21,849 nucleotides of DNA from Bacteroidota bacterium (GTDB lineage: Bacteria; Bacteroidota; Ignavibacteria; Ignavibacteriales; Melioribacteraceae), in contig JAEXUB010000196.1 of NCBI GenBank assembly GCA_023453125.1, forward strand, positions 1-21,849, written 5' to 3'. Within the stretch, counting starts at the first letter, position 1, and each line of letters starts with the position of its first letter. The notes under the pieces are model-generated. The model saw only the letters and a list, made by a program, of their open reading frames with translations, ran no database searches and had not been told where the DNA came from. Made by a program: the position numbers and the translations under genes. Positions 7,555 to 14,885 of the stretch are shown here, piece after piece.

Positions 7555-9627
7555 TTAAATAGGAATCTTAACGCTAACGGTAGTACCTTTTCCCGGAATG
7601 CCGGTAATTTCTGCCGAGCCGCCGAAGAGAAGGGTTCTTTCTTTAATCCCAAGAAGCCCGAATGTGTTCAGTTTTGTCTTGTCTTCTTCCGAAATGCCAA
7701 TACCGTTATCTTTTATCTCCAAAATATAATAATTATTCTCTTTTCTTAATTCAATTGAAATTCTAGTTGCCTTTGAATGTTTGGCGGCATTGGTAAGTGA
7801 TTCCTGGAAAATCCTGAAAATATCGGTCATATATTCGGATGGAATATCGAGTTCCTCCTCAGTCAGATAGCAGTCGCATCTTATTCCCATTCTGTTCTGG
7901 AATTCATCTGCCTGCCATTCAATTGCGGCGCAAAGCCCCAGATTATCAAGAACTGCGGGGCGGAGATCCGAGGAGAGTTTACGCACAGAGCGGACTGTAG
8001 TATCAAGCAGTCCCGATGCCGAAGCAATTTTTTCAAGTAGGGAAGGTTTGTTTATTTTCTCCCCGCTCTCTTCAATCATTTCTTTCAGAAGTGAAATGTC
8101 CATTTTCAGTCCGGTAAGATACTGTCCCAGTTCATCGTGGATTTCTCTGGCAACTCTGGTTCTTTCCTCTTCGCGCGCTTCTCTTAGGTGAGCCGCAAGG
8201 CTTCTCATCTGCTCCCGCGATTCCTTCAATTCCTCTTCATAAAGTTTTCTTGCGGTTATATCGCGGATTATTACCTGTCCGGCCGGCTTGCCCAGATACT
8301 TAACCGGGGCCCCTACCGCTTCAAGATAAATAAATTTACCCTCTGGAGTGTTGAATTTCATTTCCAGCGGTTCTGCGTATGTGTGATTCTCTTTTGATTT
8401 TTGGACTCTTAAGTGGATTTCTTCTTTATATTGAACCGGAACCAGGTCTGCCATGCTTTTTCCTATAAGGTCATCTCTTCCGGATGCACAAAGGTATTTG
8501 ACCGAGGAATTATTTGCATACATTATTTTCCCCTCGCTGTGCACTATTATAGCCTCGGGAGAGAGTTCAACCAGGGAACGGTACCGGTCTTCGCTTTCCC
8601 TTAGAAACTGTTCCGCCTTTTCTTTTTGCGATTTTGAGCGGAGCGCGCTGATTCCGAAGGCGATATCATCGGCAAGCCGTTCAAGCAGTGATGTTTCTTC
8701 GCTGTCAAAAGAATTGGCATTCTCTGAATATATTGTGATGGAGCCTAAAATGTTTTTATCCTGAATCAGGGGGAGTGATATGATTGAAGAATAGCCTCTT
8801 TTGCGTGCGGCTTCAATCCATAAACGGTTATCCCATTCTTTTTCAAGGTTATGTACAATATAAGTCTGCCCGGCTTTAAGGGCTCTTCCTACCGGACCTT
8901 TTGAGAAGGGGCCGTCATCGGCAGTAATTTTAACTAGGTTAAGATATCCATCTTCAACCCCGTACCAGGCGGCCGGCTTTACGGTCTTTTCTTTGTCCTG
9001 CTGCAGATATCCAATCCAGGTCATAATATACCCGCCTGTTTCGCATATAATCCGGCACGCTTCATTAAGAAATTCCTCTTCATTTCCGGCACGGATAAGA
9101 GTCTGGTTAATTGCGCTCATTGCCTCCAGCGCCCGGTTTACCTTTCTAAGCTCCATTTCGGTATTTTTCTGCCGTGTTACATCCCGGATAATAACCTGAA
9201 CCGATTTCCCCTTTCCTGTTTTAACTGAAGAGGCTAGGCTTTCAAGGTAAAACTCAACACCGTCGTTTCTTTTTGCCTTAATAAAAAAGGGCTCAAGGCG
9301 GAACGATTCGTCGTTTTTCTTAATTCTCTCCTGAATTGTTTCTTTATATTCGGGGGGAACAAGCTCAAGCACGTGCCTGCCTATAAAATAATTGTTGGAC
9401 TCAACGCCGAACAATCGTACTGTGGCCTCATTGGCATATGTTATTATTCCCTCGTCGTGAAGTATTATGGCTTCCGGAGAGAGGTCAACCAATGAATGGT
9501 AGAGCTGTTTTGTTTCTTTAAGCTCTGTAGTAAGTTTTGCCGTTTTCTTTTTGAGGCGTTCCTTATTGCGGAGAGCTTTTTCAAGCTCCTCAATCAATTC
9601 CGGTTTTGTGAGCTTTTTGGTTTCCAT
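7555..9627 (-). CDS. Soluble PAS-GAF-PAS sensor histidine kinase (HisKA_3 type)
   Basis: Cytoplasmic two-component sensor of 690 residues with no membrane segment. Seen in order: a short coiled coil (about 8-42), a PAS domain (about 42-150), a GAF domain (about 175-335) and a second PAS (about 345-465). After these come a HisKA_3 dimerisation domain with phosphoacceptor His497 in REIHDELGQ and a HATPase_c domain (about 590-690) with FQESLTNAAKHS, KDNGIGI and GLLGIKER boxes. The two PAS domains are clearly related to one another: both start Y-x-SLV-(D/E)-LSPEAII and end VIIRD-(V/I)-T. It phosphorylates the NarL-type regulator encoded 9 nt downstream. The signal sensed is unknown; PAS and GAF suggest a redox, gas or small-ligand input. 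No clear SD precedes the ATG. Confidence 0.95.
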   Translation of the reverse strand: METKKLTKPELIEELEKALRNKERLKKKTAKLTTELKETKQLYHSLVDLSPEAIILHDEGIITYANEATVRLFGVESNNYFIGRHVLELVPPEYKETIQERIKKNDESFRLEPFFIKAKRNDGVEFYLESLASSVKTGKGKSVQVIIRDVTRQKNTEMELRKVNRALEAMSAINQTLIRAGNEEEFLNEACRIICETGGYIMTWIGYLQQDKEKTVKPAAWYGVEDGYLNLVKITADDGPFSKGPVGRALKAGQTYIVHNLEKEWDNRLWIEAARKRGYSSIISLPLIQDKNILGSITIYSENANSFDSEETSLLERLADDIAFGISALRSKSQKEKAEQFLRESEDRYRSLVELSPEAIIVHSEGKIMYANNSSVKYLCASGRDDLIGKSMADLVPVQYKEEIHLRVQKSKENHTYAEPLEMKFNTPEGKFIYLEAVGAPVKYLGKPAGQVIIRDITARKLYEEELKESREQMRSLAAHLREAREEERTRVAREIHDELGQYLTGLKMDISLLKEMIEESGEKINKPSLLEKIASASGLLDTTVRSVRKLSSDLRPAVLDNLGLCAAIEWQADEFQNRMGIRCDCYLTEEELDIPSEYMTDIFRIFQESLTNAAKHSKATRISIELRKENNYYILEIKDNGIGISEEDKTKLNTFGLLGIKERTLLFGGSAEITGIPGKGTTVSVKIPI

Positions 9628-9870
9628 TTTTTAAACTGATTTATTTGGCATATAAATTATGCACTTTTGTAATCAAATAGAAAGGAGGGATATAATAAAA
9701 AAGGTTGGAAATATTTTGTAATCTGAAAATAAGCATTGGAAGAGAGGAGTACTTGTCCGCTGTAACTAAAAACACCCGGTCTAAAAGGGATATTAATATA
9801 CCCCGGAATTTCACAAATATAATTCCGGCGCTGCAGTAATAGCTTGATTTGATCTTCTTTTTGGCCCGGT
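9628..9870. other. Intergenic region upstream of the kinase gene, no gene supported
   Basis: The 243 nt between the DUF3892 stop and the kinase start contain two overlapping - strand open frames of about 80 codons. Neither has a ribosome site or protein-like composition. The region contains inverted repeats (see 9803-9828) and presumably the promoter of the kinase operon. A partial match to the repeated element (GAGTACTTGT) lies at 9747-9756. Confidence 0.5.
9803..9828. repeat. Inverted repeat downstream of DUF3892 gene
   Basis: CCGGAATT (9803-9810) and AATTCCGG (9821-9828) form an 8-bp perfect stem with a 10-nt loop. It is the first strong hairpin past the DUF3892 stop on the - strand. No U tract follows, so it may be a transcript end stabiliser or a poor terminator. 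Confidence 0.4.
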
Positions 9871-10155
9871 TTAAGGACATTCAGGAAGCCGAAGTAAATT
9901 ATCCCTTCCAATTGCGTCTGGTCTAGTCTTTAAGTATTTGTTACCATTAAGGGTTGCTATAATTACATCTGTTATGTAAGTATCTACTTGGACATAAAAG
10001 GAATACTGATTATTCTCAATAGCCTTTATAGCGGCTTCTTGTGAAAATTTCCAACGTGAACCGTCTGTATTAATCCCTCCGACAAAAAGGATCCGTTCAT
10101 GTGGATTATCCCTGTCAAGCTTGTTAATACATGATACTCTAACTCTTATTGGCAT
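9871..10155 (-). CDS. DUF3892 domain protein
   Basis: A 94-residue cytoplasmic protein matching the DUF3892 pattern over nearly its whole length. It has an N-terminal strand with CINKLDRDNPHERI, a central GG-x-N-x-DGSRWKFSQ segment, then AIKAIENNQYSFYV, a TDVIIATLNGNKYLKT strand and a final NLLRLPECP. The family is small, widely scattered among bacteria and without an assigned function. ATG is preceded by GGAGG at about 7 nt. It is the second gene of a two-gene unit, 42 nt after the 47-aa protein gene on the same strand. Confidence 0.88.
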   Translation of the reverse strand: MPIRVRVSCINKLDRDNPHERILFVGGINTDGSRWKFSQEAAIKAIENNQYSFYVQVDTYITDVIIATLNGNKYLKTRPDAIGRDNLLRLPECP

Positions 10156-10197
10156 TTTTAACCTCCATATTACTACCAGCGAGGGACCGGGAAGAGC

Positions 10198-10341
10198 TTA
10201 ATTAACCTTACGATTCTTTAAGCTTTTTACGGGTATCCTGAAGACTTTCGACTTCTTTGGATAAATCCTCTTCCCATTTTTTACGATATACTTGCAATAA
10301 ATATATTGCCCGTTACCGCTATTATTGGTAGCAATAGCCAT
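10198..10341 (-). CDS. Small basic protein, 47 residues, unrecognised
   Basis: A frame of 48 codons including stop, shorter than normal gene-finding cut-offs. It is supported by one of the best ribosome sites in the window, AAAGGAGGTGATAATA directly before the ATG. The product is very basic: it begins MAIATNNSGNGQ and continues with a YIYCKYIVKNGKRIYPKK core and a lysine-rich tail. Alternating aromatic and basic residues suggest a small beta-hairpin nucleic-acid-binding or otherwise compact fold, but this is inference. It lies immediately upstream of the DUF3892 gene on the same strand, so the two are likely co-expressed. I do not recognise a named family. Confidence 0.7.
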   Translation of the reverse strand: MAIATNNSGNGQYIYCKYIVKNGKRIYPKKSKVFRIPVKSLKNRKVN

Positions 10342-10502
10342 TATTATCACCTCCTTTCTGGGTTTGTTTCAGCTATCTCACCGTTCCCCAATTTTGACCC
10401 AAATACGGATAAAAACGGAGGAAGGGAGATGCTGAATAAACCTTAAAGAAGACTTAATACGGCAGCCACCTATTATCCCTCACTGGTTAAAATCATTTTT
10501 AA

Positions 10503-12080
10503 TTACTTTATTAATTGAAGTTTAATAGTCATAACCTTGGCGCCTGCCTGTAATCTTGCTATATAAATACCGGTGGTTAGGTTATTGGCATTGAAATTAA
10601 CTGTATGTACACCGGCAGATTTTGTTCCATTTACCAAAGTTGCTACTTCTTGTGAAAGAATATTATAAATTTTGATGGATACATTAGCTTCCTCTGGCAA
10701 GGCATAACGTATAACAGTTGTCGGGTTAAATGGATTTGGATAAGAGCCTAACCCATATTCCTTTGGCAATAATTCTGTTGATTTGATTGCTGAATCATGG
10801 TTGTTATTTATGGAGGCTTCCATTTTTCCATAAACTGCGACAAATTGCGCGTCCGCATAAGAACTATTTGGAGAATAATAAGCTCTTACATCGTACCAGA
10901 GTAAATCATCTGTATAGCTCGCCGTATAGGTATAATCATAATCCGTATAAGATGTTGTACCTCTTGAAACTGTGGCTATACAAATGTCAGAACCGGTAAC
11001 ACCATTATGTCGTACTCTTCTCCATATTTGGTATGCAGTTACCCCGGTATTAGGGTGCTCACTCCAAGTTACTGTTATATTATCTCCGGTGGTGCCTGTA
11101 TAATTCATAGATTTGTAACCGTTGTCGGGCTTGACAACAGTAGAGTTTACATTGTATTCGGCGTGGTCTGAAATAATAAAAGAGCGTTGGGATGACGTGC
11201 TATTATTGTCTGCCCAAGATGTAAATTGCCGTACAAGATAATCGGAACTTACAAAACTTGTTTGTGCCGTTACTAGAGAAGGAACGCCCTCTGTTAGAAC
11301 AATATATGAGCCTGGATTCGATGTATTACCACCATAAGTTAAAGCATCATTTGATGTAAGATGACATAGCTTATTAGTATTTGCAGTAACTGTAGCCCCA
11401 TTCTCTCCATCAACATATGTATATGTGGTGCTCTTAGAGTTACCTAAATTCCTATTACCTTTCTCGGAGGAATTAACCAACCAATAGCTTGTATTATAAC
11501 TACTTGAATTCCATATTCTAGTATATCCTGCCCCGTCGACCTGATTCTCGTCAATATCCAACGAAACTGAGCCGCTTAAATTTACGATGGCTCCGCTAGA
11601 TTGATTAGAACCATCTATTTTAACTGTTCCAGAACCAAAGTCATTGGCAATGTATACTGTTGGCTTCACATATAAATTCGCCTCTGTAGTTGCTCTTAAA
11701 GTCAAGACTTGGTTAACATCCTGTTCGTACATGTAAATCGAAAACCGATTTGTCTGAGCGACTCCGCACGAAATGGTTCCCGAAGAATTGTTTTCTGTTA
11801 CCCACATTTCATATGGTTCGCCGGAACATACTACATATTGCCCATTGCGCTCAATACGGATTGGATTGTCTAAAACCACATAGAACTTCCATATATTCTG
11901 CTGATTAGCTTTTGTGCCGCTCCATCCAATAGTTATTGTTAAGTTTGAACCATAACCACTTTCCACGGTGCCTGAAACTGAGGAACCACTAGTAGGATTG
12001 GAAAACCAAGCATTATAGCTTTGTGCATACATTATTGAGCAGAACAAAAGCATAGCCGGAATTAAAAGCAATTTTTTCAT
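10503..12080 (-). CDS. Secreted protein with T9SS type A sorting domain
   Basis: A 525-residue protein exported by Sec and then across the outer membrane by the type IX secretion system. Residues 1-20 are a signal peptide ending IMYAQ. The body is rich in Ser, Thr, Asn and Tyr and beta-structured. A fibronectin type III-like module lies about 315-410 (ITVTWSEHPNTGVTAYQIWRR onwards). The last 80 residues, from about 445, form the Por C-terminal domain: SYPNPFNPTTVIRY, IYNILSQEVATLV, then TGIYIARLQAG and a basic IKLQLIK end. No catalytic motif is visible, so it may be an adhesin, binding or structural surface protein. AAGGA precedes the ATG. The gene follows the lipoprotein gene on the same strand after a 176-nt gap. 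Confidence 0.93.
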   Translation of the reverse strand: MKKLLLIPAMLLFCSIMYAQSYNAWFSNPTSGSSVSGTVESGYGSNLTITIGWSGTKANQQNIWKFYVVLDNPIRIERNGQYVVCSGEPYEMWVTENNSSGTISCGVAQTNRFSIYMYEQDVNQVLTLRATTEANLYVKPTVYIANDFGSGTVKIDGSNQSSGAIVNLSGSVSLDIDENQVDGAGYTRIWNSSSYNTSYWLVNSSEKGNRNLGNSKSTTYTYVDGENGATVTANTNKLCHLTSNDALTYGGNTSNPGSYIVLTEGVPSLVTAQTSFVSSDYLVRQFTSWADNNSTSSQRSFIISDHAEYNVNSTVVKPDNGYKSMNYTGTTGDNITVTWSEHPNTGVTAYQIWRRVRHNGVTGSDICIATVSRGTTSYTDYDYTYTASYTDDLLWYDVRAYYSPNSSYADAQFVAVYGKMEASINNNHDSAIKSTELLPKEYGLGSYPNPFNPTTVIRYALPEEANVSIKIYNILSQEVATLVNGTKSAGVHTVNFNANNLTTGIYIARLQAGAKVMTIKLQLIK

Positions 12081-12203
12081 AATAAAATCCTTAAAATTGT
12101 TAAATAATTAGTTTTTAGCTATTTTGATTTTGCAAATAAAAACGGGCATACTTATTGAATTAAGTTGCATTCAAGTTGTGGCTTGCCGTATATTTGCATT
12201 TAG

Positions 12204-12242
12204 GGAAAAGTACGTGTTAGCGCACTACTTTTCCTTTTTTTT
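12204..12242 (+). terminator. Hairpin with T tract (+ strand) between two - strand genes
   Basis: GGAAAAGTA (12204-12212) pairs with TACTTTTCC (12226-12234). The stem is extended by GTG/CAC across one bulged C, and eight T follow on the + strand. It has the form of an intrinsic terminator for + transcription, although the flanking genes are both on the - strand. Read on the - strand it is a hairpin with an A8 run before it and no U tract after it. Confidence 0.5.
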
Positions 12243-12248
12243 GTTCAT
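12225..12248 (-). CDS. Putative 7-residue leader-type ORF after the lipoprotein gene
   Basis: AGGAGGTGAA overlaps the TAG stop of the lipoprotein gene and is followed by ATG and a 7-codon frame (MNKKKEK, TAG). The ribosome site is excellent and the lysine codons contain an A8 run. The frame ends within the hairpin at 12204-12234. It could be a leader peptide, a frameshift window or a chance motif. Confidence 0.25.
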   Translation of the reverse strand: MNKKKEK

Positions 12249-12256
12249 TTCACCTC

Positions 12257-13303
12257 CTATTCATTCAAGACACCATGTAATATTTTTATTTTTGAATGTA
12301 TGTTGTCGCGTAAAATAAAAAAAACTTCCTTTTCAAATAACATCCCGCTTATAGGATAAAAATCTGGAGATGTTTGATATATTAGCTTGCAGTCTGTACC
12401 ATTATATTGGGCCAGCCCATAAACAACACCATCATTATATCCGAGAAATATATCCTTTTCATTCCGCATGCATTTCAATGAAGTCATATTTGTTCCAGTA
12501 AAATCTTTAAATAAAACAAATGTTCCATTTTCATATTTATATACAATTTTATTTCTTGCAACATATACATTACCATTTTGACAGATTAAATCAGTACTTC
12601 CAAAAGAAGCAGGTGGGAATAATTCCTTTAACTGGCTTCCGTTCCATGAAAAAACTGATTCCTTTAAGTTTTTGTTGTCCATTGCCGCGATGATTATATC
12701 GCCATCTTTATCTTTTGCAATATCGTAAAAATTCAAATTGTTTTTCGTAATCTTAATATCGTTCCATTTTGAACCGTCATATTTAAAAACCGCACCGAAG
12801 GTACTATCATTAACATCACCCGGTAGCTTTGCTCCTACAGCGTACACTTCGTTTGAACTAATTCCCCATATTTTCTGAATAGCAAATTTGGTATAATTCC
12901 TATACTTTAATTCTGCATTAACAGTCCATTCGCTTCCGGAGTAATGCCAGACAATTCCCCCGGCGCTGCCTATCCAAATGTCATTCGTAGATGAACCCCA
13001 TATTGAAGTTTGTGCCGAAGTATTTGTGGTAGGTATGTTTATAAATTGGTTGCCATTATATCGCCAGACTCCAAGAAGGTAAGAACTGCAAGTGCCAACC
13101 GTCCAAACATCTAAAGGATTTGCTCCCCAGATAGCCCACATTCTAACAGTTTCACCATTTGGTGGATTCAACTCATATTCTTTCCACGTATAATTTCTGT
13201 TCCCCGGCTCTATCACCGGCGGTGGGTCTACTATATTATTTTTACAGCTTGTGATAATTAATAAACATAATGAGGCACATAATACCAGCTTGATATTCTT
13301 CAT
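12257..13303 (-). CDS. Lipoprotein with beta-propeller-like repeats
   Basis: Probable outer-membrane or periplasmic lipoprotein of 348 residues. The N-terminal signal ends in a lipobox, ITSC, with Cys20 as the lipidated residue, followed by a proline-rich linker. The body contains repeated units built on IWG-x(3-4)-(N/L)-(D/E)-(V/I)-(W/Y) and a later H/R/K-Y-x-G-(S/N)-x-(W/F). Clear copies lie near residues 58-92, 103-132 and 142-182, and a degenerate series follows. Such units build beta-propellers, usually for binding or docking. No enzyme signature is seen. AAAGGAATATG gives the start. It is divergent from the membrane kinase operon and upstream of the T9SS-sorted protein, which suggests a shared cell-surface role. 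Confidence 0.85.
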   Translation of the reverse strand: MKNIKLVLCASLCLLIITSCKNNIVDPPPVIEPGNRNYTWKEYELNPPNGETVRMWAIWGANPLDVWTVGTCSSYLLGVWRYNGNQFINIPTTNTSAQTSIWGSSTNDIWIGSAGGIVWHYSGSEWTVNAELKYRNYTKFAIQKIWGISSNEVYAVGAKLPGDVNDSTFGAVFKYDGSKWNDIKITKNNLNFYDIAKDKDGDIIIAAMDNKNLKESVFSWNGSQLKELFPPASFGSTDLICQNGNVYVARNKIVYKYENGTFVLFKDFTGTNMTSLKCMRNEKDIFLGYNDGVVYGLAQYNGTDCKLIYQTSPDFYPISGMLFEKEVFFILRDNIHSKIKILHGVLNE

Positions 13304-13507
13304 ATTATTCCTTTATTTATTTTTTACTCCCCGGGCTTATTACATTTAATATAAGCCGCACCTTTCCAACTTTCCTATCAAAATCAAAATTAGTTTTATT
13401 TCAGCATGGGTTAATCTAAGTATATTTGAAAAAATAAATCAAATCCCATGCCTAAGGAGATTAATTATTACACTAACAAGATATAACAGGTGTTTTGAAA
13501 AATCTAC

Positions 13508-13526
13508 TAGTACAAATACTCAAAAT
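13508..13526 (-). repeat. Repeated dyad element, copy A
   Basis: Reads ATTTTGAGTATTTGTACTA on the - strand, matching the 18 invariant positions shared by all three copies. With its left flank (TAAT...) it is closest to copy C. It lies about 204 nt upstream of the lipoprotein start and is oriented toward it. Inner dyad AGTA-N4-TACT. Confidence 0.75.
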
Positions 13527-13571
13527 ATTACAAATAAACTTTTTATAGAGCAAATTTATGCAACATAGATT

Positions 13572-13585
13572 GTTTAATATTAAAC
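13572..13585. repeat. 14-bp perfect palindrome
   Basis: GTTTAATATTAAAC, midway between the oppositely oriented copies A and B of the dyad element. A plausible protein-binding site, or simply AT-rich sequence. Confidence 0.4.
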
Positions 13586-13606
13586 TATTATCATGCGATT
13601 AGCTAC

Positions 13607-13639
13607 ATTTTGAGTACTTGTACTAATTGACTAATGACT
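13607..13639 (+). repeat. Repeated dyad element, copy B (33 nt)
   Basis: Reads ATTTTGAGTACTTGTACTA then ATTGACTAATGACT. 29 of 33 positions match copy C at 16736-16768. The inner segment AGTACTTGTACT is a near-perfect dyad (AGTAC-TT-GTACT). It lies 112 nt upstream of the kinase start on the + strand. TTTGAG and CTCAAA (13641-13646) form an outer arm. Confidence 0.8.
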
Positions 13640-13692
13640 TCTCAAATTATAGATTCGTGTGGTAATTTATTCGAATAAATGAAAATAAAGCT

Positions 13693-13752
13693 GTGTCTGT
13701 GGATTCTGAAGAAATCGCCAGACAAATTCAAATTCTAACCACTAAAAACTGA
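13693..13752 (+). CDS. Possible 19-residue leader ORF coupled to the kinase gene
   Basis: A GTG-initiated frame with product beginning MSVDSEEIARQIQ and ending TTKN. Its TGA overlaps the ATG of the kinase in a TGATG arrangement. The kinase has no SD of its own, so translational coupling from such a leader would make sense. The peptide looks like an amphipathic helix. The leader itself has no evident ribosome site and could be chance or a gene remnant. Confidence 0.25.
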   Translation: MSVDSEEIARQIQILTTKN

Positions 13753-14885
13753 TGTATAATTCAAGCGACATATTTGAACAATTCTTTACTGTCAGCAATC
13801 CATTGTTTTACGGCTTTTTGCTTACAATTTTAATATTAATAATTGGATTAGTACTCCTTTTTAAAGTTGCTTTACCTCTGCACAAAAGATATATCTTAAA
13901 AGAACAAAAACACCTGCTTGAAAAAGCTCAAATAATGGCGTTATTTTCAGAAATGGATCCGGATCCTTTATTCAGGATTAACCTTCAGGGGAAAATTCTC
14001 CATTACAATAAGGCTGCCAAGGAGCTGCTTAAATCGATGCAAATAGAAGCGGGTCGCATTATGGATTTAATCCCCGGTTTAACTCTTGCTCCGGGTTTCC
14101 AAACGCACAACTTTCTTCGCCAGATAGGCACTTCAAAATATATTGTTCACGTTGTTCCATATGACAATAAGGAATTTGTGAATATTTACCTTCGCGATGT
14201 GACTAAACTTAAAGACTATGAAGCCTCTCTTGAAGAATATAAGGACAGGCTCAAATTAATGGGGGAAAAGCTGGATAATGAGAACGATGAGTTGAAAAGG
14301 CTTATATCCTATGAATTGCATGATGATATTTGTCAGAAACTTGTAGCCTTGAAATATCAGTCCGCCGCCCCGGATTCCTCCGGCCTGGGAAATAATATTG
14401 ATTTAATTTATAACAGAGTGAGAGACTTGTCACGGGAACTAAAACCTGCAAACATCGAGTTCGCAGGACTTAGAATAAGTCTGCAGGTTTTGGTTGATAA
14501 TATTATAAAGCAGTCTGGAATAAAAGGTGTATTCGGGTATTCAGGGCAGGATCAGAAACTTTCCCCGTTATTGGAAAACGAGATATTCAGAATATGCCAG
14601 GAAGCCTTATCAAATATCACACATCATTCAAACGCGGCAGAATTCAGCGTTGAATTAGACATAAAAGACAATACACTCAGCCTTTTAGTTGCTGATGACG
14701 GGGATGGAATTCCACCGGAATATTTTGAACACAAAAACTATAAAAATTACGGTATAGGTCTTTATAATATAAAAGAACGTGTTGAAAGGTATGGCGGTAT
14801 TTTTAAAATAACTTCAAACAAAGAGAGCGGAACCATACTGGATGTAAAAATCCCCCTAAAGGAAACAGAGAATGAAACCCATTAG
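13752..14885 (+). CDS. Membrane-anchored PAS sensor histidine kinase (HisKA_3 type)
   Basis: Two-component sensor of 377 residues. One transmembrane helix lies at about 18-41 (LLTILILIIGLVLLF), with almost no periplasmic part. A short coiled stretch and a PAS-like domain (about 58-160) follow, ending YLRDVTKLKDYE, then a coiled-coil linker. A HisKA_3 domain has phosphoacceptor His190 in SYELHDDICQ. The HATPase_c domain (about 270-372) shows CQEALSNITHHS, ADDGDGIP and GIGLYNIKERVERYGG boxes. Its stop region overlaps the response regulator start by 14 nt, so the two form an operon and a cognate pair. With no clear extracellular sensor, the input is likely cytoplasmic or via the membrane protein encoded downstream (inference). 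Confidence 0.93.
   Translation: MYNSSDIFEQFFTVSNPLFYGFLLTILILIIGLVLLFKVALPLHKRYILKEQKHLLEKAQIMALFSEMDPDPLFRINLQGKILHYNKAAKELLKSMQIEAGRIMDLIPGLTLAPGFQTHNFLRQIGTSKYIVHVVPYDNKEFVNIYLRDVTKLKDYEASLEEYKDRLKLMGEKLDNENDELKRLISYELHDDICQKLVALKYQSAAPDSSGLGNNIDLIYNRVRDLSRELKPANIEFAGLRISLQVLVDNIIKQSGIKGVFGYSGQDQKLSPLLENEIFRICQEALSNITHHSNAAEFSVELDIKDNTLSLLVADDGDGIPPEYFEHKNYKNYGIGLYNIKERVERYGGIFKITSNKESGTILDVKIPLKETENETH

Larger units (their letters stand above)
13304..13751. promoter_or_regulatory. Divergent AT-rich control region between lipoprotein and kinase genes
   Basis: A 448-nt region without a long gene. It holds two oppositely oriented copies of the repeated dyad (13508-13526 on -, 13607-13639 on +) and a 14-bp palindrome GTTTAATATTAAAC at 13572-13585 between them. 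An inverted repeat GCTTAT/ATAAGC lies at 13335-13356 near the lipoprotein start. A 19-codon frame overlaps the kinase ATG. Both divergent promoters must lie here; no consensus box is certain. Confidence 0.7.

Noticed and set aside
9657..9911. 80-84 codon - strand frames upstream of the soluble kinase gene
   Set aside because: Two overlapping frames, no SD, overlap with the DUF3892 end, and no protein-like pattern.
12190..12197. TATATTTG as a Bacteroidota -7 promoter box on the + strand
   Set aside because: Matches TAnnTTTG with a TTG 21 nt upstream, but such AT-rich matches are common by chance here and no + gene follows. Not listed without transcript data.
12124..12318. 64-codon + strand frame between the T9SS and lipoprotein genes
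   Set aside because: Runs through the hairpin and into the lipoprotein coding region on the other strand. No ribosome site.
13572..13639. Repeats as a CRISPR array
   Set aside because: Only three imperfect copies, in mixed orientation, spaced tens to thousands of bases apart, and no cas genes.
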